A DNA stretch of 64,000 bases from JBBAAP01 sp043808305 (GTDB lineage Bacteria; Planctomycetota; MHYJ01; JACQXL01): contig JAZDFB010000136.1 of assembly GCA_043808305.1 (NCBI GenBank), positions 15,886 to 79,885 of the forward strand. Reading direction: 5' to 3'. The position numbers and the translations under genes are program-made. Below, in pieces: positions 1 through 9,000 of the stretch. A model generated the notes under the pieces. The model saw only the letters and a list, made by a program, of their open reading frames with translations. It searched no databases and was not told the DNA's origin. Positions within the stretch are counted from its first letter, which is position 1. Each line of letters opens with the position of its first letter.

Positions 1-1391
1 GGCCCGCCCAGGATATAGTGCGCCGCGGCCGTTCCCTTGCGCAGGATAACCGCAGCCATCGGCAAATCTGACTGCTGGATGGAGTATATCAGCGCCTGGC
101 CCAAACCCAACAGTTCGGCCCTCTCGGCGATATCGCCCACGTCTATGCCCGAGGTATCCTGCAGCCAAATCATCGGGACCCTGTCCCGGCCACAGTAGGT
201 AACCAGTTCATTCATCTTAATAAGACCTTCGCGGTATAACTTGCCGCCAATGCCCGGGTAATTGGCGTATTTGGGATAGCCATTGCCCAGGAATCCCTGG
301 CGGTTAGCCACCACGCCGACCAGGAAGCCGTCCAGCTTGGCCAGGCCGCAATAAACCTCCGGACCGTAACCGGGCCTGTATTCGGTATGCTCGCTGTTAT
401 CAAATATCCGCGCCATCACCTGTTCCACGTCATAGGCGCGTTTCTGGTTGAAGGGCATAAAGTAGTTAATCTCATCCAGCGCATAGAGCGGCGGTTTGGG
501 CTGCGCCACCCTGAAAAAGTTGGTGTCATAGGCCGGCATCATCCGGACGCACTGCCTGAGCGCGTTAATGACTTCCTCCTCGGTGTCAAATACGTTCTTG
601 AAGAATCCGGTATGTTTGAAATGCGTGTCCGCGCCGCCCGGAGGCGCCTGTTTAAACTTGCGTGTGGCTTCAATCACCTGTTCCGCGCCGGCCTTGTCAA
701 ATCCGCCCTGCGGGCTCATACCGCTGACAATGCCCGCACCGCCCACGGCGATATTGGCGTTCTTATGCGCGAATATCATAGCCGGGCTGATGCCGTGATA
801 ACCGCCCCCGGCCGGGTTGGTACCGAAAACAGCCACCAAAACGGGGATGCCTTTCTGGGCCAGCTCGGCGTGCCTGAAAAACGGACGGCCATGCCCGCGC
901 CGGCCGGCGTAAACCTCTTCCTGCTGGGTCAGCTTGACCCCGCTGCAATTAAGAATCCAGACCAGCGGGATATTCAGGCGCTCGGCGATATCCTGCGCCC
1001 GGAATATATTCTCCGCCTGGCCCGGTATCCAGGCGCCGGCCAGGACCTTGTTATCGGATGCGATGATGGAGGCGTAGCGGCCTTCTATCCGGCCGATGCC
1101 GTTGACCACGCCGGTGGTGCCCTCTTCGTTATTTACCGGATTATACAGCGTATTAAGCGGCAGGAAGGTGCCCGGGTCAACCAGCAGTTCTATCCGCTCA
1201 TAAACCGTCTTCTCTCCCCGCTGGTGCAGGGTCTCGGCCGGGATACCGGCCTTCTTGACCTTGCCTACAGCCTCGGCCAACTTCTGCTCCTCGGCCTTAA
1301 TCTGCTCCAGGTTTTCCTGCATCTCATTGATTTTGAAATCCTCAAGCGGCCCGCCGAACGTCGCAGGCATCTTCTCAAAATATTGTTTCAT
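1..1391 (-). CDS. gcdA: Glutaconyl-CoA decarboxylase alpha subunit (carboxyltransferase), 3' end cut by window edge
   Basis: This is a biotin-dependent carboxyltransferase. The family takes the carboxyl group from glutaconyl-CoA, leaving crotonyl-CoA, and passes it to the biotin carrier of a Na+-pumping membrane decarboxylase. The frame is open from the ATG at 1391 to base 1, giving 463 codons; the C-terminal part lies outside the window. Visible landmarks are MKQYFEKMP at the N-terminus, ASDNKVLAGAW followed by PGQAEN at residues 111-128, NPAGGGYHGISP at 192-203, and RKGTAAAHY near the edge. From memory these match the glutaconyl-CoA decarboxylase branch more closely than propionyl- or acetyl-CoA carboxylases, which remain the alternative. 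The gene starts 42 bases after the stop of the HEAT-repeat gene. The rest of the complex (biotin carrier, membrane beta subunit) is not visible. Confidence 0.85.
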   Translation of the reverse strand, partial: MKQYFEKMPATFGGPLEDFKINEMQENLEQIKAEEQKLAEAVGKVKKAGIPAETLHQRGEKTVYERIELLVDPGTFLPLNTLYNPVNNEEGTTGVVNGIGRIEGRYASIIASDNKVLAGAWIPGQAENIFRAQDIAERLNIPLVWILNCSGVKLTQQEEVYAGRRGHGRPFFRHAELAQKGIPVLVAVFGTNPAGGGYHGISPAMIFAHKNANIAVGGAGIVSGMSPQGGFDKAGAEQVIEATRKFKQAPPGGADTHFKHTGFFKNVFDTEEEVINALRQCVRMMPAYDTNFFRVAQPKPPLYALDEINYFMPFNQKRAYDVEQVMARIFDNSEHTEYRPGYGPEVYCGLAKLDGFLVGVVANRQGFLGNGYPKYANYPGIGGKLYREGLIKMNELVTYCGRDRVPMIWLQDTSGIDVGDIAERAELLGLGQALIYSIQQSDLPMAAVILRKGTAAAHYILGG

Positions 1392-1432
1392 TGCTGAATC
1401 AACTCTCTAATTTTAGGTTCTATCAGACACAT

Positions 1433-3754
1433 TTATTTCGCCTTCTGCTTGTCCTGTTCTTCTTTCCACCATTTTTCCCATTTTTTGACGATAGGCTGGC
1501 GTTCTTCAGGAGTGGCAAAACACCACTCGCAATTAAAGTCGTTGGCGGTAAGTTTATTAAGCGACCGATAGGCGCAATATCTCGTCCAGCCATCTTCATC
1601 CGAAAGAACCCCAATCAAAGCGTCAATAGCCGGCGCATCTTTAAACTGACTCAGTGCCTCCGCGGCGGCCGCCCGGCAAGGGAAGTTTTTGAGGCCAAGC
1701 AAATTAACTAATTCCTGGCTTGATTCTTTAGTCTGCATCTTTCCCAATTCCTGGACGGCTGTTTCCAATACGGGAGCAACCGGGACCAGGAACTCTATAT
1801 CCTTCTGAGGCGCGTTAATTTTAAGGCTCCGATTATACTCGGCCATGATTATATCTTTCAGCACCGGCACCGTATTACGTTTAAACTGTCCCAGGATTTG
1901 CATTGCTACGACGGCTTCCAATCCCTCGCCGTCAAGCCGGATATTTTCTTTATTAAGTCCGGATAAAGCCTTCTTTATTACCTTCTCGGCAGACGGGCAA
2001 ATACTCGGGTCGGTAGGACCAAACATAGCATACAGCGTATAAGCCTTAATAATCGCAGGCATATTCTCGTCTTCCAGAAAAGCCTTTAATTGAGTCATAT
2101 GTTCTTTAGTGAATTTTTTTATATGGCACATCGCGGCTAAACGCAAGCGCGTATCAAAACTCCTGTTCCTGACCATGTCCAAAAGAACCGAAACGCCTGC
2201 TTCACCTTGGGCGCTGAACACTTTTAATGCAAAGTATCTGGTCGCCGGGTCTATGCGCAGGAAGGGGTCTTTATTAGACGGCCCAAGTTTCAGCCGGTCA
2301 GCCGCCGCCTGGTCTCCCAATGCCACCAAGGATAATAACGCCCAGGTCTTGGTCGGTGCGCGTTTCAAATCAACAATGCGCTTAAGGGTTTGTATTACTG
2401 ACTCGCTGTTATCGCCAATCTTGCCCAAGGCAGGCAACGCCGCCCAGAGGATATCCGTGTTATTCGGCTCGCTGTTGATATAATCCAGAAGCGGCTTAAC
2501 AGCCCGCTTATCCTTCAACTGCCCCAGGGCATAAGCCGCAAAGGTCTTAAAGTATGGGTCGTTGCCGGTTTTTAGAGTCTCTATCAGGAAGGGAACAATA
2601 TCAATATCCTCTTTATTGATAAGCGCTATAAGCGCCCTGTTCCGGGTAACTTTATCCGGGCTTTTCAATAACTCCCTCAAGGCCGGGCGGATATCCGGCG
2701 TATCATAAAAGCTCAACAGGGAAACTGCATTATGCCTGATTAAGGAATGGCCGTTATTTTTAGCCGCTTCAATAAGAGAAGGAATAATCGGCTCGCCTAA
2801 AGTTCTCAGCCGGCGCGCAAACGAAGTATTACTCTGGTAATAATAATCCTTGCTCAGTTCTTCAACGATTAAGCGGTTTATCATCGTCACGAAATAGTCC
2901 GTAGCCGTAAGGGCTCTGGATGCGGGCTGCAGCGCCGGGACATCTATGGCTTTTTCCACACATTCAGCGACTATTTGCCCGGGAATAGCGGTCCCTTTTT
3001 TGGGTGGTTTTTTCGAAGCCAGATAAGCCAGATACTTGCGCAGGGTCTGCGTAATAAGCAAGCTTGGCTGGCCTATTTCTATTAAATATTCCGATAACTG
3101 GGCCGCGGGGTAATTATCGGTAAACAACGGCGACATCTGCGTCAGCTTGATAAAATTAGTCATCAATAAGCGCCTGAAATAAATATTTAAATCGGGCTTG
3201 AATTCCTCCACCTTATCCGCGCCGGGAGCGCTTGAACTCAGTTCATCCCAACCAACCATCAGAAACATGTCAAAAGGAATAATATATGAATAGACAAAGT
3301 CAATGGACGGCACGTCGACAGTCAACCGGCGCTTGGTTTGACCGGAAATGGTATCAATAGAAACCGAGCCTTTTTTGTCCATAAGCGGGATTAAATTATA
3401 AACGGTATCATATAAAATATAATCCTCGCCTATTTGCGATGCAGATGACTCTTCTGAACCTGAGCCGCCTAAATCCGGGCCGTCATCCTGAGGTTCTGAT
3501 TCCTTTGCAGGCGGCCCCCCACCCACCTCCGGTTTATCCGGCGGTCCTTTTTTTTCCTCTGTGGATTCTTTTTTTCCTTGTTCTTTTTGCCATTTATCAA
3601 ATTCGTCTTTCCTGGCCTTATTAGCCTTTTCCTGCTTTTCCGCCTCGGTCTCTGCTTTTGGTTTCGGTGTCGCACCTTCATGCGCCCAGACAAAGGACAT
3701 CATTACCCCCGCCAAACACATTCCTATGAAAATAAATGTTTTTATACTTCTCAT
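1433..3754 (-). CDS. Secreted HEAT-repeat protein
   Basis: A 773-residue protein of unknown function. It starts at the ATG at 3754, which has an AGGAG ribosome-binding site just upstream and opens a clear signal peptide (MRSIKTFIFIGMCLAGVMM, cut after VWA). A start 15 codons earlier has no such support. A low-complexity Lys/Glu/Pro-rich linker (about residues 25-95) follows. Helical HEAT-type repeats are clearest around residues 330-480, with the pattern RxxAxxALxxLxDxxAVxPLL, and again near residue 700. The end is Trp-rich (KWEKWWKEE). From general knowledge, HEAT proteins with such tails are common in Planctomycetes. HEAT repeats usually act as protein-binding scaffolds. No enzymatic motif was seen. 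Confidence 0.85.
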   Translation of the reverse strand: MRSIKTFIFIGMCLAGVMMSFVWAHEGATPKPKAETEAEKQEKANKARKDEFDKWQKEQGKKESTEEKKGPPDKPEVGGGPPAKESEPQDDGPDLGGSGSEESSASQIGEDYILYDTVYNLIPLMDKKGSVSIDTISGQTKRRLTVDVPSIDFVYSYIIPFDMFLMVGWDELSSSAPGADKVEEFKPDLNIYFRRLLMTNFIKLTQMSPLFTDNYPAAQLSEYLIEIGQPSLLITQTLRKYLAYLASKKPPKKGTAIPGQIVAECVEKAIDVPALQPASRALTATDYFVTMINRLIVEELSKDYYYQSNTSFARRLRTLGEPIIPSLIEAAKNNGHSLIRHNAVSLLSFYDTPDIRPALRELLKSPDKVTRNRALIALINKEDIDIVPFLIETLKTGNDPYFKTFAAYALGQLKDKRAVKPLLDYINSEPNNTDILWAALPALGKIGDNSESVIQTLKRIVDLKRAPTKTWALLSLVALGDQAAADRLKLGPSNKDPFLRIDPATRYFALKVFSAQGEAGVSVLLDMVRNRSFDTRLRLAAMCHIKKFTKEHMTQLKAFLEDENMPAIIKAYTLYAMFGPTDPSICPSAEKVIKKALSGLNKENIRLDGEGLEAVVAMQILGQFKRNTVPVLKDIIMAEYNRSLKINAPQKDIEFLVPVAPVLETAVQELGKMQTKESSQELVNLLGLKNFPCRAAAAEALSQFKDAPAIDALIGVLSDEDGWTRYCAYRSLNKLTANDFNCEWCFATPEERQPIVKKWEKWWKEEQDKQKAK

Positions 3755-3850
3755 ATTTTTTCTCCTTTTTATACTAAATTGGAATCCGTTGGCGCCCATT
3801 TAACGGATATTTATTATCCGCTAAATACCTAAAGATATAACGTAATAAAT

Positions 3851-3864
3851 ATACCTTAAGGTAT
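3851..3864. promoter_or_regulatory. Perfect 14-bp palindrome, possible operator
   Basis: ATACCTTAAGGTAT is a perfect inverted repeat about 97 bases upstream of the HEAT-protein start. It lies in an AT-rich stretch that must hold that gene's promoter. A dimeric regulator could bind it. No partner regulator is identified, and short palindromes arise by chance. Confidence 0.3.
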
Positions 3865-4001
3865 AATCAGCTTACTTATTACGGCAGGCATATCAAGAAA
3901 ATGATGGTTTAGAGCCACTTCGAACCCCGCCCAAAGGCGGGGCTAAAGTTAACCCAGTGTCTTCAGTGCTCTCAGTGGTTAGTATTCAGCATGGAGTGCG
4001 C

Positions 4002-4508
4002 TCAGCGTCTATTCTTCATCCGGAAACTTGACCAGTGGTCGTATTCCTCACGGGGTAGTTGGTCGTAGTCCTTGTGATTAACGGCTAATGTGGCGAGCTT
4101 TTCCTTGGTAACTATCTTGCGGTAGCGCAGGTCATAAAATACCTTTACCCCGTCAGGCAGGTTTTTGCGGCCCATCGTCCGGACAGAACAGTAATCCTTC
4201 TTTGAACCAACCAAGCCTTGATATGCCTCGTCCTTGATATAATATTTAGCGCTGTCCTTTCGGTATTTATCCAGCACATCATACCTGAAAAAATAATACT
4301 GGTTGACTGAGATAGTGCCGTAACGGCTCTGCTTTGAGTCAAGGTATCTCTGCACCTCATCCGGCCGGAAGCGCCACTGCCCGCCCACCCGGATAGCCGG
4401 CAATTGCCCATCCTTGATGAGCCGGTAAACGGTGTATCTGGTCACCTTGAGGTAATCACATATCCCTTTCAAGGTCATTAAGGACTGGTTCACAGGATTA
4501 GGTATCAT
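4002..4508 (-). CDS. Excisionase-family (HTH_17) DNA-binding protein
   Basis: A 168-residue protein. An N-terminal MerR-like/excisionase helix-turn-helix covers about residues 10-60: MTLKGICDYLKVTRYTVYRL, then IKDGQLPAIRVGGQWRF, then the closing DEVQRYLD helix. This fold reads short DNA sites and often acts as a recombination directionality factor or a small regulator. The remaining 105 residues (ending DHWSSFRMKNRR) have no recognised domain and are rich in Tyr, Lys and Arg. The start at 4508 is the first ATG giving a normal domain N-terminus; ATG codons at 4586 and 4478 are possible. No integrase is nearby. The gene reads away from a 22-bp tandem array whose leader begins about 80 bases upstream, so the array may include its control region. 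Confidence 0.8.
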   Translation of the reverse strand: MIPNPVNQSLMTLKGICDYLKVTRYTVYRLIKDGQLPAIRVGGQWRFRPDEVQRYLDSKQSRYGTISVNQYYFFRYDVLDKYRKDSAKYYIKDEAYQGLVGSKKDYCSVRTMGRKNLPDGVKVFYDLRYRKIVTKEKLATLAVNHKDYDQLPREEYDHWSSFRMKNRR

Positions 4509-4582
4509 AACTTGCAGGTTACAAAAACCATTTAAACAGGACAAGAAAATGTTGCAAAATGTTGAATAGAGTGCAGGATGTT

Positions 4583-4628
4583 GCATTAGGAAGGGGAGAG
4601 ATACCCCACCCCTACTGTCCTAACCGTC
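4583..4628. other. G/C-rich leader of tandem array A
   Basis: This stretch begins TTAGGAAGGGGAGAGATACC, continues with CCACCCCT and reaches TAACC. The same order of blocks (TTAGGA, G-run, GAGATACC, C-run, TTAACC) occurs in reverse orientation beside the second array at about 40830-40878. The G-run and C-run could pair as a hairpin. It sits between the HTH gene promoter side and the first repeat unit. Confidence 0.6.
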
Positions 4629-4804
4629 CACCCCTCGTTATATAATAGAGGCCAACTTGTCATATACTAAAGGCCGACTTGTCTTATAATAGACGCCGAT
4701 TTGTCATATACTAAAGGCCGACTTGTCATATATTAGAGGCCGACTTATCGTATAATAGACGCCGACTTGTCATATACTAAAGGCCGACTTGTCTTATACT
4801 AAAG
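4629..4804. repeat. Tandem array A: 8 units of 22 bp
   Basis: Units begin at 4629 (degenerate), 4651, 4673, 4695, 4717, 4739, 4761 and 4783, spaced exactly 22 bp. The core reads GCCGACTTGTCATATACTAA followed by AG, with variation mostly at a few positions (ATACTAAAG, TAATAGAC or ATTAGAG). Twenty-two is not a multiple of three and no ORF crosses the array, so it is non-coding. There are no spacers, so it is not a CRISPR. A 22-bp period is close to two helical turns, which would place each unit on the same DNA face. Several units carry TATAAT-like and TTGTCA-like words, but not at promoter spacing. Confidence 0.9.
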
Positions 4805-4916
4805 AGGTGTCCCTGACGGGAGGCGGTAGCTCTGTAAAAAAGGTCTTCGGAAATATGCCTGATTAGAGCATTACCGCCGTATATGCCTCTTCATAGATGT
4901 CACCGACCCAGCAATA

Positions 4917-5327
4917 CTAAACTTGGGTTAGGCGAGAATTAATCAGCATCAGCAGGTCAATAAGTTGAAAGGGTTTAGGGATAAAATCCGCTCCGAGCTT
5001 GAATATTTCGTCCCTATCCCGGCCGTCAGCCGAACCGCTCATAACGATAATAGGCAACTCCGGGTATAATGTTTTTACCTGTCGGACGAGTTCCAGACCG
5101 CTCATTTTAGGCATGACCATATCAGTCAACAGCAGATTAACGGCTTCGTTAGTCTTCAGATGGGTTAATGCTTTTTTTCCGCTGGTAAAGAAAAGAGCCT
5201 CGTGATTATGACGGCCTAAAAACTGCGTCAGCATTTCCCCGATTAGCGGCTGATTATCCACAACCAGTATGGTGGGTTTAAACTCCCCAGTGGAAATCCC
5301 GCGCTTAAGCGGAAATTTATTTACCAT
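4917..5327 (-). CDS. Single-domain response regulator
   Basis: A 136-residue receiver domain with no output domain, probably passing phosphoryl groups to a partner protein. After about 17 N-terminal residues come TILVVDNQ (one of the two usual acidic-pocket Asp residues is Asn), the phospho-acceptor Asp69 in LLLTDMVMP, the switch Ser in IIVMSGSAD, and the conserved Lys in DFIPKPFQL. These suggest a phosphorylatable CheY-like protein. No kinase adjoins it; the nearest histidine kinase is at 23960-25423. About 155 AT-rich bases separate it from the divergent Xre gene. Confidence 0.88.
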   Translation of the reverse strand: MVNKFPLKRGISTGEFKPTILVVDNQPLIGEMLTQFLGRHNHEALFFTSGKKALTHLKTNEAVNLLLTDMVMPKMSGLELVRQVKTLYPELPIIVMSGSADGRDRDEIFKLGADFIPKPFQLIDLLMLINSRLTQV

Positions 5328-5482
5328 ACGGTCTCTTTCTCTTTCTATTTAATATTTACCGGCATTTTGCCGATATGTCAAGAATAATGAATATAATAAT
5401 TAAATATTTAATGAATATAAAGTGCATTAAAAACCCTTAAAGATAGGGAAAAGGCTTTTAAAAATGTTAGAAAGATTCGGTT

Positions 5483-5857
5483 ATGATAGACTTACAACAA
5501 ATAGCCCAGCAATTAGGCGAGCGCATCAGGGCGCTTCGCAAGAAAATGGGATTAAAACAGGCCCAATTCGCCCAGATGGTAGGAATGTCAAGGGATGCCA
5601 TCGGGCTGATGGAAAGAGGCGATAAACTGCCCCGCCTGGAAAGTATCTGCAAAATAGCCGACAAACTCAATATTCCGCTGTCAAAACTGCTTGATTTTGA
5701 CAAAACCATTGCGCAGGAAAAGACACGGTCGCGGGGCCAAGACCCGTTATCATCGTTGAATCTCTATCTCAAAACCAAATCTTCCAAGCAGGTGCAGATG
5801 ATTCGCGATGTGGCGCACGACATCTTCGATAAAAACCGGACATCTGATTCGGTGTAA
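5483..5857 (+). CDS. Xre-family helix-turn-helix transcriptional regulator
   Basis: A 124-residue cytoplasmic regulator. A Cro/CI-type HTH spans residues 9-66: LGERIRALRKKMGLKQAQFA, then MVGMSRDAIGLMERGDKLPR, ending in NIPLSKLLDFD. The 50-residue tail is charged and helical with no recognised effector domain. The divergent arrangement with the response regulator at 4917-5327 suggests the AT-rich interval holds promoters for both. The gene is followed by hairpin repeats rather than a clear intrinsic terminator. Confidence 0.85.
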   Translation: MIDLQQIAQQLGERIRALRKKMGLKQAQFAQMVGMSRDAIGLMERGDKLPRLESICKIADKLNIPLSKLLDFDKTIAQEKTRSRGQDPLSSLNLYLKTKSSKQVQMIRDVAHDIFDKNRTSDSV

Positions 5858-5965
5858 ACTGAATTGCGAAGTGCCCCTAATAATTCGTTAGAGCCGCATT
5901 CGGCCTCCCGTAGGGGACACTCAAACTGCCAGAGTATAACTCACTACGTTCGAAGCGGCACTAGC

Positions 5966-6026
5966 CCCGATGATGCTTTGCTCATCGGGATAAGGTGCCA
6001 GTACGTCACTTTGTTCCTACTGGCAC
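5966..6026. repeat. Two adjacent intergenic hairpins at the 3' end of the macroglobulin gene
   Basis: The first hairpin pairs CCCGATGA (5966-5973) with TCATCGGG (5982-5989). The second pairs GTGCCAGTA (5995-6003) with TACTGGCAC (6018-6026), both stems perfect. The second loop, CGTCACTTTGTTCC, belongs to a loop family found at several other places in the window. A related loop sequence (AACTCACTACGTTCG) lies just left, at about 5938-5952. The second stem reaches the macroglobulin stop codon (6026-6028), so it could act in transcript termination or stability. No T-run follows. Confidence 0.75.
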
Positions 6027-9000
6027 TAATCTACAACCTTCATTATGTTTTCGTTGCCGTTGGCCCTTAGTTTGGGCGCATACATTCCGTAGATTATGGT
6101 CGGCAGCGCGTGGAATATTCCGGGGATTTCGGCGCGCAGGCGGTAACGCATCAGGTGCTCGCCCTGGCCAATCGTGCCGAGGAAGAATACCGTCTTTTCG
6201 TCCCTGAGCTCCATATAGCTCCAGAATCCTTCCTGCCCCTTGCCGCCGCTGCGCACGTCGACCGGTTCGTAGCCGGCCGGTTTCATATCTTCCAGGCACA
6301 AATAGGTGTAGTCGTTATCGCTTTGCACCTTGAGCTCAACCTGAACCACGTCGCCGCTTTTGATGGCATCGCCGTCTTTGACGGGCACCCGCTCGTAGCG
6401 CAGGCGTTTCTCGGTGATATTGTTGCCCTTGGAATCTTCCACGGTGACCTCGTATGGAATCTGGACCAGCTTGTAGTAGACGCGGTCGACTTTAAGCTCG
6501 TGTCCGGCGGCGGTGATGTATTCTTCCTTGGTGAAGTAGCTCAGGTAGGTGTTGAAATAGAGCGCGCCGGGTCCGGATTTGGCAATTTTGAGCGTGTGTT
6601 TGCCGTCGCCCAGGGACACTCCTTCGACAACAAAGGTATTGTCATAGGTGAAGAAATTATCCTTGTTGATTTTGACGCTCTTGACCACGGCTCCGTTGTC
6701 CAGGTCAAGGGTCAGGGTGAAGTCCGGCTTGCCTTCGCCGCTGGCGGTGACGAAATCGCTCATGGCCGCGACGCACATAGTGGTATCGCGGGTGGAATCC
6801 CAGTAATAGCCGTTGCGCCGGTTATTGAGGAGCCACTTGACCAATTTGGGCGCCGTATCGTTCTTGGGGTCAATCTTGACCATAGCCCTGAGTATCATGG
6901 CGTTTGTCTCTATGTCCGAATTCCACCAATACCACCAGCCCCTTTCGGCGGTGCGGAACCAGGCCACCTGGGTCTCGGTGTTTTCTTCCTTGTATTGCAT
7001 AATATTTTGGAGCACCAGTTGCGAGCGCTCTTTATCATTCAGGTTTGCCTGTACCATAGCCAGCAATGACTTGCCGTATAGTTCCAGTTTGTCGCGGTCT
7101 GCGAACAGCCGCTCAATCAGGTCGCCGGAGCGTTTGTCTTCCTTGGCCGGCTGGTAAACGGCCTTGATTTTCTTCAGGGACAACACATAGGCGGCAAAGG
7201 CGTGGGTCGAACTGGTTGACCAATATGTTTCCCGCATTTCCTGGACTTCATAGTTCTTCAGGTAATTCATCCCCCGGCTAATCATATTTTCATCGACCTG
7301 TTCGTCGCATTCCTGGGCGGTGCACAGGGCGTAGAGCACATAACCGGTCAGATACGGGCTTGAGGAATCATCCTTCCACCAGCCCCATCCGCCGTCGCTG
7401 TTCTGCATATTGGCAATGCGTGCCAGCCCTTCCTTTATTATCTTGCCGAGTTCCGCGCTGTCAAAGATAGGCGAATCGCAATAAAGATGCATGTTTTCGC
7501 CTTTATTAATCCGGCGGATTTCGTCCATCCGGCCGCGGATTCCTTTGACGTCCTCGAGTTTTATGCCCATATTCTGGAGCGTCTTGCGGGTGAGCAGGCA
7601 CGGCACCAATCGGCTCATAGTCTGCTCGGTGCATCCGTAAGGATAGTAGATGCAATAAGGAAGCGCGTCCATCATCGCGCCGACCAGGCTGGGCGCATAC
7701 TGGACCTCCAGCCGGGTTAATTCCGGACGGCGTTTTGCCGGCACGGTAAATTCAACGGCGGCGGTCTTGTCCGTGTCATCCGGGCGCATAGAGCCGGTGG
7801 TGGCTATCTGCTTGGTCATCCCGTGAACCAGCACCGGGAATGCCATCTGCATGGCATCGGATTCCTCATCGGTCAGGGCTTTGACGGTAATCTTTGCCTG
7901 TCCTTCCTTGATGACCTTGACCCGCCAGTCCACGCGCACGGCGCCGCCGGAGGGAACCTTGACCTCTATGCCGTCGGCGGTTAAGCTTGATTGGGGCGCC
8001 TTGCCGGAATCCATCACAGCCTTGGGCTCGCCTGATATCTGCATCAGCTCTGCCGGATACGACAGACTGACCCGGGCGGTTTTGTCCTTGGCCAGGTAAT
8101 TATGGATATTGGCGCTGATCACGACCTCGTCGTATTCCATAAAGAACCTGGGCGCCTGCAGTCGCACCAGCAGATTCTTGGTGGTGACGACCGAGGTGTC
8201 GTTCTGGCCGACCTTGGTCTCGGCGGTCATTCCCCAGGCGTTAATCTTCCAGGTAGTCAGGTTTTCCGGCATGGTGAAACTGGCTGTGGCTGTGCCGGTC
8301 TGGCCGGTGGTCAGGGTAGTCAGCCACAAGGCGGTATCGGCAAACTTCTGGCGCACCTCTGCTTCCACGAATTCAGGCGACGCGCTGGGTGCTTTGCTTT
8401 CCGCCGGCCCATCTCCGGGCTTAGCTGGGCTAAGTGGTGCCCCATCAGCTTCACTTTTTGTCATTTCCAAACCATCTTTCATTTTTCTTGACCCACCCAC
8501 ACTCATCGTATCACATACGCCTCCTTCTTTTGCCAACTCGTTAAACTCATCATCCGTCACCGACCGCCAGTCTCTGACAGTCGGCCTCCAGATGCCCCAC
8601 CAGGCATTGGGATAAGGGTCTAATTGCTCGAAGGGGCGGTATAGATAACCCTCGGCGCTGAATTGTTCCGTCAGGTTTGTGGTCATCTGGACATAGTGCT
8701 GGCGCACCCGGCCGTGGAAGAACCCGGCGATGGGCGGCGTATATTCCGGCTGGATGTAAAGCACCGATTTATCAAAGGCGCTCAGGGTAACCTGCGCCTG
8801 TGCCGGCTTGCCGTCCAGCGTCAGGGCCGTGACATTGACGTTGGCCTGTTCGCCCGGCTTATACTTGGATTTATCAGTAGCCACAGTCAGCTTGATGATT
8901 CCGTTCTCGGGCGGAACGCAGATACGCTGTGACTGCTGGTGCACCCGTGCATCCGCCACGGTGGTCGCCTCGACGAAGAAATTCGGCTGGTGTTCCCTGG

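Noticed and set aside
387..1397. 336-codon plus-strand ORF
   Set aside because: It lies opposite the glutaconyl-CoA decarboxylase gene, whose minus-strand frame gives a convincing family match over the full visible length; the plus-strand translation matches nothing.
3915..3945. Intrinsic terminator from the CCCCGCC/GGCGGGG hairpin
   Set aside because: No T-run follows on either strand; it is better read as one of the short G/C-rich intergenic hairpins found throughout the window.
4639..4690. Promoter in array A from TTGTCA and TATAAT words
   Set aside because: The spacing between these words (0 or 22 bases) does not fit a sigma-70 promoter, and the words recur because the unit repeats.
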